From Morella rubra (lineage: Eukaryota > Streptophyta > Magnoliopsida > Fagales > Myricaceae): a stretch of DNA of 64,000 bases. The notes under the pieces were generated by a model. It had not been told where the DNA came from, did no database searches, and saw only the letters and a list, made by a program, of their open reading frames with translations. Below, piece after piece: positions 1 through 11,998 of this stretch. Location of the stretch: the NCBI GenBank assembly GCA_003952965.2, contig CM025853.1, positions 30,601,401-30,665,400 on the forward strand, written 5' to 3'. The translations under genes and the position numbers were made by a program. The stretch's first letter is position 1. Each line of letters begins with the position of its first letter.

Positions 1-3000
1 AGCTTCTGGGTTTTGCGTGCAGTCGTCGGATGTCATTTTTACTTGAATAAAGTCGCATTATATATGTAGATTGTTTTCAGGCTCTAAGGGCTGTAAATGT
101 AAATTACAATTTCTATTAAAAATCCAAATTCTAGCCGTTAGAGAGTTTTAGCAAATCATTATTACTTATGGGTTATCTTAAATTTTCATGTGGGTGAATC
201 TTGTTTCTTGGTTGTGTGTTGATGATTCTTTTACTTCTATTGGCGTGCTTTGTTGTATTATGTGATTTTTCTTTTTTTATATTTTCCCAAATTTATAAGG
301 GCTGAATCATATGGTAGAGGCGATTTTATAATTAAAATTTAACTTGATAGGACAGAAATGTGGGCGTTATATTTATGTGTCTTTTGTCTTCATAGGTTAT
401 TGTTTTAAGTATTTATGAGGTGGATATGATAGTATTGGGTTCTTGGGTGGGTATAATATTCTATTGAGGCTTTGATAAATTTTTTATTATAAATTTTGAG
501 ATGATAGTTTTTTATAGTTTATATATTTTTCTTGCTTGTATTATGTGTATATGTATTGATTTTCGTTTAGGTATTTGTATATTTTACTAAAAGCGGGTGA
601 TGTTTTTGTTTTTGAAGGCCATGGGTATTTATATTTTTAATATATATTTGTTTATATGTGTCAATGTATAAGGATGATTTTAGATTACCAGGACTCAATT
701 TAGAAGTGTGTTTAGTCTTGATAAAGAAAGGGTCGGGTAAGGATTATTTAGTGTAATAGTGGAGTATTTTCCGCTTATAACGTGTTACTGGTTGGTGGGC
801 GCGCGCGGCTATAACATCAATTTTATTTTTTATATTGGAGTGTGCTGCGTGAATCATGAATTAGTGGTTTTCATTTTTGGGAATATCCAGTAAATGTCAG
901 ATATCTTTCATTGACAACATGGGATTGAGTTGATAATTGGTATATTCGGGTTCTGTTGAGTTATTTCTGGTTTGGGCTTTTATTTTCGACTGTCTTGGTT
1001 TCTTGGTTGGCAATTCCAGTTGATTGTTTGGAAGTTAAAAACTTACATGTGGATTTGTTGTTCTTGTGTCTTGTGTTAGCTCAATTGTTTAGTTGAGTTT
1101 TAGAGGCGAAATTGAGTCTTATTATGCGTGAAAATGAGGGATGACTTTTGATACGTTATTATTGTGTTTATTGTAAAAATTATTAATATTAATTTGTTTT
1201 AAAATATATTTTTAGAATGATGATGAAATTTAGTTATTTTGAAGTCCGATTTAGAAATATGTTTAGGTGGAAAAGTAAAGGTTGCGTATTTTGACGAACT
1301 TTGTTGACGTTCTTCTCTTGAAGTAGAGATTAGGATCATCAATTAGTCTTTCTCATGTTAGATTACTATGGGTAGTTATGTCAGGAAATGTAGAGTGTCT
1401 TACATGGTTAGTATTTATATCCGTATAAACACATTACGAGGTGTGGTCTTTGAATTGGACTATATGCTAAAGTGGTTTGTAGGACGGGTTTCGGCTGGTT
1501 TTTTGCTGGTGGTTTCGTTTTCTCGGGCATCTTTCAAGCAGGGAGTCTGGCTTACATAGTTTTAGGATATTCGATGCTTAGACGTCATCCTCATGTGTAG
1601 AGAGAGACAAACTCTTTTAAGTTTTGGTTTAATCTTGTGTTATATTAACATCTTGAGTTTGAGGGGGTATTAGAAATTTAAGGTCAGTTGATTTCACTTA
1701 TTTGGTTAAGAGGTGAGGTTTGTGATTGTGGGTCTCTCTCAAAAATGTTATTTTATTGGTACAGTTATTATATGGCATAGCTTTGAGATTTAACAAGATG
1801 TAGCTAGTGGGAGATCCATTTCTAGTTTTTGGGAGACAGCGGTGTTTTCGTGACCGTCGGGCACTCCAATGCAAACACGTTAAAGCTTTGTTTGCGGGTT
1901 TATAATATTAGTAAATTGGTATTTCAAGGATTATGTATTGGTGTTGAAGGGAACAGAAAAAAGGGTATGATAAGAATTGGTCGCGGGGTGGTGGGGGTAA
2001 AGAAGTATTTTTGAAAGTAGAATTTTAAATTGTGTTTGTATAAATTTTGTGTTAGTGATGTTTAAATTTTTTTAATAAGAATTTTATGCTTGGAGAAATT
2101 TTTGAAAAGTCAAAATGCCAGGTTGTGAACAAAGTTTACCTCAATCTCTTTCTTCCTTATACAGTTGTTTAGTTTGCATTTTTTTGCAGCTTAGTTTTTC
2201 TTGGGTTTATATGGTAACCATTCACCAAGGTTTTTGATGATTTATTCATCTTATTTGCTTGAGCGACATATGGTTGGCTCTCTTTGGATATATAGGGGCT
2301 CGGTGTGGAGCTTTGATTGATTTATATGACAGGACTGGGACAATTGTGCGTTGACAGAATCGTGGGTAACTCAACTGGAAAGACTGGTTTTAACGATGAT
2401 GTTTCTCTTGGACAGTATACCCGAACTTGCACGAGTTTTGGGTTAACTAGAAGGTTCAGTTTTTATTCACAGGGAACACTTAACATTTTGTTTTGCTATT
2501 GCGGATTAATACGTGGTTAGGCTGAAATGACGCGTACTTTGTGATCGATTAGGTCGGGTCATGTTATTGTTGGGGTTCTGTACAGTTGGGGTTTCAGTGA
2601 TTTGATGGCAATTCGCTAGCTAATGTTATTGCGACGCTGCAGACAATCGTACATAGAGGAAAAATGATTGTAGCCCAATGGGTTAAGGGGGGGCGAATTT
2701 CAGTATGTCCGATTTACATATGAAAATCCAGTTAAAGTTAGCTTGTATTGTTTTTGCTTTGCTTTGCTTTGTTTTGTTTTGTTTTGTAAGCAGTTAAAAA
2801 TTGGCTTGCAAATCCAAAAGGATGATCATAATGTTATAATCGAAGCTCCTAAAAAAGGCATTTAGTATCACATTGGCAAACACAATATCAGCAAGAGAAG
2901 TCATAAGAAAGCCCTCCTAGAACTGGCCAAGAATTAGACAACTACATAATTGGATCTTGATTTGATTGGAAAAAGAAAAAGAAAAATTCAAATTCCTGAC

Positions 3001-4380
3001 ATCACACACGTAATTTATTATAATAATAAAGGCACATAAACTTTCTATTTATTCCAACACAGCACAAAGTGAAAAAGTTGGCTCCACACATTATTTTATA
3101 GCGTTTCATATGAATCAAGATCTGTTTTATATTGGGAAAACCACATAGCACGTATATAGCTAGCTAGGTAACTCGTGCACAACAAGAACTAAGGTATATT
3201 CTTGTAACAATTTGAGGCCGCAGCTCGTTCAATTACTACAAATAGGCTTGACGGTACGCAGTTCTCCCCGTCGAGGTGGACCAACTTGTGTTTGAGGATT
3301 GCGATTTGTTGTTAATGGTTGTGATTTATGTGGATGCTACTTTCATTTTGGCGCTTAACTGGTCACTAGTGTGCGATTCTCCGTCATGGTAGATGAAACA
3401 AGTTGCGTTTGAACAGTAATTAGTGTTGTTGGCTTTGTTTAATCAGAATGACTCGTTATGTGACGGCAGCCTTGTATCCTGTCGTTATTACTTTTTATTC
3501 TGTTACCTTTTGATCATATTTTATAAAATATATTTTTTTTTTAATTCAGCCTCGGATGAATCTTCGGAAAGAGATTAGGTATTTAATTATATGCAGTAAG
3601 TTACTATTTGTGCACTTATTTGTATAAGAGTGAAAACTATAATCATTGATTTGATAGTTTTGTGTTTGGTTTGTCAGGTTGGTTGGTAGAATTTGATTGT
3701 AAAATTATTGAGATAAGGTTTTTGGGATTCTTTAATTAAGATTCTTTAGGGTTTGGTGGAAAGGTGAATGTGTTGTTATGTTTAGAGTTTAAAATTTATA
3801 TAGGGATAATGTGTTTTGTTTTGTTGATGATATTTTCATGTCCTAATAGTTTAGAATTATTGAGAACACAAGTACGGTATGCGGGTAAGAGTTTAGGCCT
3901 TAGTCTATTCCAATTTTTTTCACTGTGCTTTATAGTGGGGATAAGCATAAAAAAAAAGGGTTTAATTAAATTCCAAAACCTGTTTGGAATTTATGTTGAT
4001 GTGAAGGGTTGAATGATTTAAGAGAAATAATTGGGTTGTTGTTGGGAAGTTTAAAGTTTGGGTCAGTTGTCGTGGAGAGTTTTGATAGTCGCGCCTGTGG
4101 AGTCCAGGGCTAGTGTTTAGGAATATAAAGAGCGGTAGGCGAGGAGGGTGTAGCGGGTCATGGTGGACGAACGTCTTTTGTGTTTCACTCCAGACTCGTT
4201 GTGGTAATGCCTATTGGTGAAGGAGATTGTGTTTTGTCTGTTAGTTCTAGTCTGGGATGGCTTCCAAGGCTTCATTAGTTATCGGTTTCTGAGGTTTCGT
4301 ATGTTTTTTATAGAAGCGGGGGTAGAGATAGGCGGGAGAGGGTTTAATTTCTTGTTTTGAGAGTCTAGTACTTTTCGCCA
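1..4380. other. G/T-skewed region without recognisable genes
   Basis: No open frame here resembles a protein family I know; the short open frames are all under 100 codons and show no splice-linked continuation. The + strand is poor in C and rich in T and G over most of the stretch; for example 44 of 60 bases at 1441-1500 are G or T. About 2740-3240 looks more like normal plant intergenic DNA, and so does the short piece around 2080-2160. The skew ends near 4380, just before a decayed dioxygenase gene. It may be a consensus artefact or a degenerate repeat; I cannot tell which. Confidence 0.6.
2747..2789 (+). repeat. TTTTG/TTTGC pentanucleotide microsatellite
   Basis: A run of about eight five-base units, TTTGC then TTTTG, lies at the border between the G/T-skewed sequence and more normal-looking DNA. 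It is a simple-sequence repeat with no evident function. Confidence 0.8.
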
Positions 4381-4499
4381 CGCGTATTCTCGATTTTTAT
4401 CATTATTCTGTGTTACCATTGTCCAGTTTCTGCATCAACTTCACAACGTATTTTTCAGCACTCTCCTATAGGCCACAAGAAGAAAGCAAGAAAAAAATT

Positions 4500-4960
4500 A
4501 GAACAAATAAACCATTTTCCTCAACCGGAAGAGTATTCCCAGCTCTATAATTTGTGAAGAACTGTTGAAGAAAGAGATATAAGATTAGATGATTGCCGGA
4601 ATGTTCATGTCCCGTTGGGCCAAAAGACATTCGTCAGCTTCTGAATTTGTTCCGGGCAGTTGCGTTAGTGATCATCACTCGTTCGTACAGAGCGTTTGGG
4701 AAATTGCCATGGAGGGCCCTTTCAGAGGTGACTTTCTTTTTGGTTTCTGTAGGGAAATCAAACAACTCCCGCACAGAACCGAACATCGAATTGTGAAGCT
4801 CCAAGGGAAGTCTGTTGCCAAGTTCTGCCACAAAACAACCGTACTCTTCCAGGGCACGACAAACGTCCTTGCGAGCTGACAGCCATGGACTTGTACCAGG
4901 CTTCAGGTCCTCGTTTGAGAAATCAAGAACCGGTATCTTGGCCTGTGAATGGATAGGCAT
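4500..4960 (-). pseudogene. AOP1-like 2-oxoglutarate/Fe(II)-dependent dioxygenase, decayed N-terminal fragment
   Basis: The start at 4960 opens a frame of 108 codons to 4634. Its protein matches the N-terminal (DIOX_N) domain of plant AOP-type 2OG dioxygenases: KIPVLDFSNEDLKPGTS, then a segment ending EEYGCF, then ELFDFPTETK. Family members of about 310 residues continue with a double-stranded beta-helix carrying the HxD...H iron site and an Arg that binds 2-oxoglutarate; none of that is present. Just downstream the homology goes on in another frame (QKLTNVFWPNG), soon meets a stop, and a faint trace (SSQIIELG) survives to about 4500. So at least one frameshift and one nonsense change are visible, and the 3' two thirds is lost or replaced by the G/T-skewed block. 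A TATA-like stretch lies near 5046-5056. AOP enzymes act in glucosinolate or related oxidative metabolism, but this copy should be inactive. Confidence 0.8.
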
Positions 4961-6108
4961 GGTTTCTTAATTTTTGGTTCGCCTAGAAAGTTTGAGGAGG
5001 ACTACAAGGCAAAACTAGGACATACAGTGATCTGCCATGTATCGTTTACATATATAGAAGTTAGTCAATATAGCAGTCTGTCTGTAAGGAACCACGGAAA
5101 GCTCCGTTTGAAGAAAAATGAGAGCTCGGGGAAAATGGGGGAATGAGGGAACATGAATGCCATTAATTTATTAATTTCAAGTTGACTTTTGGGCATGCGA
5201 TCCAAAGGTGTTTATTTATCTGATTTTTCCAATTTTATAACCTAAGAACGTAGCCAATTAAGATCAATGAGGATCATATACTAATGACTTTAGAGTTAAG
5301 ATTTTTCGCTATCTCATTTTTTCTCTTTTGACAGTTGTTCTATATTATAGCATAGTATAACAATTATATATAACTTTTTTTATACATAACTTACATACAA
5401 CGCCAATCATTTATAAACCATAATTATATGAGCTACTTTAAATAATTAACTTCAAGATAAGTTGAGAGATCCCAACCTCACTTGGTAGTAAAAACATAAC
5501 CAACAACCCTTGGAGCTTTGGATTTGAGGGTTTATTCCCTTAAAGTGTTAAGTTGAAACCTCTCGAGTATTATCAATTCTTAGCTTGTGGCTCGATAATT
5601 ACTCGAGTTGTATTAAATGGTCAAACTACACAAGTCTGAACGATTAATTGGGGCAAAACTTCGAATGCCCTCATCATTCAGAAAACAAAGACATAGACAA
5701 GATATAGAAACTTGAGATGAGCAGATCCTCAAATTTTTTTTTTTTTTTTTTTTTAGATTTATGCTCTCTGTTTTCAATTTCGTTGAAAAATCCCGTTCTT
5801 TCAACGGAGTTAGGTGGTTCGCTACTTTTACCAACAAATTTTCAAAACATGGGTAAGAAATTTCAACATTTTTTTTCTTTTAATATAGTTTTGTCTTCGT
5901 TTTAGGTGATAGAAATAATAGTTGGGTCGTAATCGTTTTGAATTTTCAATAGTATAATGAATGCGTAGAGGTCGGACTAAATTGCAGAAGGAAAAATATT
6001 ATATTTGACTGGCAATTTTTCTATATTTTATATAGACCCGGTCAACTGGTTTAATCATCTGCAAAAATGTGTTCTAAACATTGATTTTCAAGACTCTTTA
6101 TAATTTGA
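4961..6108. other. Intergenic AT-rich region
   Basis: This is the spacer between the dioxygenase pseudogene and the RPL5 promoter. It holds AT-rich sequence and a run of about 20 T at 5736-5755. I see no coding region, RNA gene or transposon that I can name. Confidence 0.6.
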
Positions 6109-6560
6109 TGGGCCACCAAAAGCAAAGATAATACATTTGAGAAAAGCAAAGCCCATAAGGTTAGACTGGTCCAAGCCAACATTCATTGAGATTAAGTCCA
6201 GCCCAAAATAGTTTTTGGGTAGGTAAGCCCAGCTAAAAATCTAATTAATCAGTAAAACGGTTCATTCATTGAAATTAGACTGGACCAAGCCGACCGTCAT
6301 TGAGGTCAGCCCAGCCTAAAATAGGTTCCGGGTCGGTAAGCCCAGCTAAAAATCTGATTAGTCAGTAAATTGTTTCCGAAGCTCAGTGAGTTCGAGCGCA
6401 CTAAACCACAAGCCTTTTTGAAATGGCCAAAGTGCCCTTACGCTCATAGTGGACCGCAAAACCCTAGCCAACTCTCCAAATTCATCCCACCCGTTGGTTG
6501 CCACTTAACCAATCTCGTCCGTTTATGTCAAAGCCCATTAACTCTGGACTAGGGTTTTAT
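6109..6560 (+). promoter_or_regulatory. RPL5 promoter with site II and telo-box elements
   Basis: The region has the usual plant ribosomal-protein promoter grammar. A TGGGCC site II element lies at 6109-6114. AGCCCA (TGGGCT on the other strand) occurs at 6150-6155, 6200-6205, 6226-6231, 6308-6313, 6339-6344 and 6532-6537. Telo-box motifs are AAACCCTA at 6458-6465 and TAGGGTTT at 6550-6557, and a TATA-like TTTATATTCC follows. Site II elements are known to bind TCP factors, and telo-boxes act with them to coordinate translation genes in dividing cells. The motifs are seen directly; their use here is inferred. Confidence 0.8.
6161..6370 (+). repeat. Diverged tandem duplication in the RPL5 promoter
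   Basis: Two copies of a unit of about 100 bases lie 114 bases apart. Each begins TTAGACTGG and contains CCAAGCC, ATTGAG, GCCCAGCTAAAAATCT and a final TCAGTAAA; copy one is about 6161-6258 and copy two about 6275-6370. They differ at a modest number of positions, so the duplication is not brand new. Each copy carries two AGCCCA site II motifs. Confidence 0.85.
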
Positions 6561-6585
6561 ATTCCTCGCCTCTAGATTGGCACTT

Positions 6586-6652
6586 TCTCTCTCAGGCCTA
6601 AGCCGTCTCTCTCGCTCTCCCCTCTTTCGCAGAGTTAGATCGAGCTTCAGCA
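6586..6652 (+). other. Pyrimidine-rich 5' leader of RPL5
   Basis: A CT-rich stretch (TTTCTCTCTCAGG, then TCTCTCTCGCTCTCCCC) lies between the promoter and the start codon. Pyrimidine-rich leaders are typical of ribosomal-protein mRNAs, where TOP-like tracts can link translation to TOR signalling. The transcription start is not known, so the exact leader is an inference. Confidence 0.5.
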
Positions 6653-9325
<2,673 letters not shown>

Positions 9326-10234
9326 AAGAAGAGTATGGTGCGGGAACAGAGTCTAAGTTTTGCTTTTCCGAAAACTGTATTTCTGCAGTTTAAATGGGGA
9401 CGACTTTATGTTTTGGAAGTTATTTTTCTATTGTTGGGCAATTTTGCAGCTTGGATTGTCTTCCTTGTTCTAGATGTTAACTAGATTATGGATATGTTTA
9501 GTTTTGGCATGAACTATAACAATGTTTTGACTTTCATCACATAATTAAAAATTTTTCCGTTTAAACTTTGTGCTCTTCGATCTGTTGCCCTGTGCAACCT
9601 ACCCAATCCCATTTTTAAGTGTTGGGATGTCTATTTAAGAAAATTTCTCAAAACTCTTTAACTGGTTATCTAACATTTTAGATATTTACAAGTCATGTAG
9701 AGATGGTCAAATAGCTTAATTGCTGTTGGCTATTGCGACCTTGCAGCCGGAACACTTGTTGGAAGTTGTTACCATAACTCAGTGCATGGAAGAAATCCCA
9801 AACGTTGAGGGTCGATGTGAAAGCAAGCATTCTATTTGGAGGGGTCACTTGTGGGGGTGTCCGGACAATTCTTTCGTTAAGCATCGACAATTGAAGGGAA
9901 TGGGATATGCTTTTGTCTCGAAATTATTCTGATTCAATTTTGTTGGGCAATTGGTACATTGAGATTTTGATTGAGGTCATAAGAGCTAAATGCAATATCA
10001 CGTAGATAAAGGAGAGGCATAAGAAAGATATGAAAGCTAGTAAATCAGCCACAAAAGGGGTCCACAACACCGGAACCTTATCTGGTACCAGCCAATGGGT
10101 CTCCTTCGCTTTCACATTTGAGCCACGAACACTATCCGCTTCTTAGGTTTTTCTTACATCCTGATAATTGACAACTGAAAAAAAAGGGGTCTTTGTATTT
10201 TCAATTCAAACGGCCTCAATCAACGTAGAGAGAC
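9326..10234. other. RPL5 3' UTR and spacer
   Basis: The first 200 bases or so should be the RPL5 3' UTR. The rest is intergenic and would carry the promoter of the small plastid-protein gene that starts at 10235. Short open frames on both strands around 9690-9930 match nothing I recognise. Confidence 0.6.
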
Positions 10235-10800
10235 ATGGCCCATTCGTTTACACCAGCACCAGCTCCTGCAACACCGATCTCGACAAGTTCAATGAAGCAG
10301 ATCCATTTCCCATCTTTAGGTTTCCGAAGAGTGTGGGCTTGCCATCAACGCTGTGATGCAGACCTTGATCACCAACTCGTTCGTCGCAGGTTTCTATGTG
10401 TTTTTCTTTTGCTGAAGTTGGGTAATTGTGTTTTGCTACGTGTGTAGATACATGTTGAATCGTATACATTGGTAGGTCCATCTTCATACAATACGCAGGA
10501 TCGTATTTCATCCGAGGCCGAGTATGCAAAATGTATGAACTGAACATTGGCAATTTGGCACATTGCAGGGCTGTGACTCTGGGCTTAGCTGGTGCAGTGC
10601 TGGGCTTCAATGTTGGTGATCAGAGTGCAAGTGCGGCTGCAAGGAGGCCTCCGCCACCTTCACCCGAGGAGAAGAGGGACCCCAATGTGAGTGGTGTCCA
10701 GGCAAAAGTTCTGGCCAGCAAACGAAGGAAGGAGGCTATGAAAGAATCCATGGCCAAGCTGAGAGAGAGAGGGAAGCCCGTTGACGGATCAAGAGAATGA
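10235..10800 (+). CDS. Small chloroplast protein, probably thylakoid-lumenal; function unknown
   Basis: Two exons, 10235-10389 and 10569-10800, join across a GT-AG intron (AG|G) to give 128 residues. The first 50 or so are rich in Ser, Thr, Pro and Ala, like a plastid transit peptide. Arginines at 50-52 are followed by a hydrophobic stretch (AVTLGLAGAVLGF, 53-65) and then SASAAA (71-76), which looks like a lumenal signal with a cleavage site. The remaining 50 or so residues have a proline run (79-82) and a charged helix: VSGVQAKVLASKRRKEAMKE, then AKLRERGKPV to residue 123. I believe this tail is conserved among land plants but cannot give it a verified name. Twin arginines before the hydrophobic core suggest the thylakoid Tat route, which is an inference. 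A weaker alternative is an integral thylakoid protein with an uncleaved anchor. Confidence 0.78.
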
Positions 10801-11998
10801 TTTCTCAACAAAAGCATACCTCCTTCGAAATTTCCCATGTCTTTCTTCAGAAGATTGTATTTAAGAAAGACTATCAAGTAGAATTTTCATTCATTTTGTA
10901 CCAGATTTTTGGTTTTTACCCACCAACGAGTGTTCGGTAATCAGGACTACAGGTTAGAGGAGCTCCAGACTTCGTAGTGGCTGAGATACATCACACAAAA
11001 TACATATAGGCGTATAAGACGTGAAATCCCTCTCCAAGCAAATTGGCTGCCGACATATTTTAGATTCCACGGAATTTAGGCCATTATCTGCCTGTTAGTG
11101 ACCCCTTGTACCCGAGTCGCTGACCACCTCGATGTAAGATTAAATATGCATTCCTATGACTAAGATAAAAGTCATAATGCAACAAGATCTTTTTGTAATC
11201 ACTAAACTAATCTATACATGGGCTTTGCTCTCAGAGCCAATCTGAAGAAGTTTGGCCTCGTGTCTCCTAGAAACCTTTTAGCGCGAAGGCTTGGTTGTTA
11301 ATTTGATGAAGCAGCTGCATGATCGGATGAAGCGACCTCGGTAATAGAGAGAGTCTACATCTGGTTTTGGATTTAGACGAAATTGGAGCCTTCAGTCAGA
11401 GAGGCTATAAACAAGAAAACACCAGCAAACTTCACAATTGAGACAAAGGATATCACCTTTTGAAGTAGTCTGGTCCCAAAGTTTATACAAGGATTAGCAG
11501 TTGTTCCCACCATAGATTTTCCTCACTTTTACGCACTGCAGATTATTGAGAGAACAATTCCATGCCTAGTGGGTATTGAACCCTTCTTCGACTGCTCATA
11601 TTGCACTGGGTCCAAATTTATTAATACAAGTAGAACGAGACTACCCAACTGTGTACAAAGCCTTAGACCAAGTGTTTTTTCTATGCCTGTTCTATATGTT
11701 TCATTGGAAATTGGTAAGAAACCATAATTTTACCGCTGACAACAGATCATTCGCAAAAGCTAGGATACATCACTCAGGCCTCAGTAGCAAAGTTTTTAAC
11801 TTTCACCATTCCAAGCTTCAAACTGAAGTAAAATCGATATTGTGAGTGGGGAAAGAAGAACAGTGGAAAGTGAAAATGGGTATTTTGTCAGGGCGGGTAG
11901 TCCACTTAACCCGCCTCGACCCGCATACTATGTCGCATAGAAAGTTAGGTATATTAAAGGTTAAATAAAAAAATTCTCAAAAAAGAAGAAGAGGAAGA
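10801..11998. other. Spacer before the HAD gene, no gene seen
   Basis: This holds the 3' UTR of the plastid-protein gene and the promoter and leader of the HAD gene. The open frame at 11576-11845 has no family I recognise, and a 25-codon frame at 11217 is too short to support. A purine-rich leader (AAGAAGAAGAGGAAGAATG) runs directly into the HAD start codon. Confidence 0.55.

Noticed and set aside
1-4380. Bisulfite-like or RIP-like C depletion as a biological signature
   Set aside because: RIP is fungal and symmetric between strands, and a bisulfite artefact would not explain the A/C block or the purine block elsewhere. A consensus problem is simpler.
4589-4879. Plus-strand open frame of 96 codons opposite the dioxygenase fragment
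   Set aside because: It is the antisense shadow of the minus-strand AOP-like sequence, which has clear family motifs.
11217-11294. Short frame MGFALRANLKKFGLVSPRNL ending after 25 codons
   Set aside because: Too short to support, with no upstream exon and no recognisable family.
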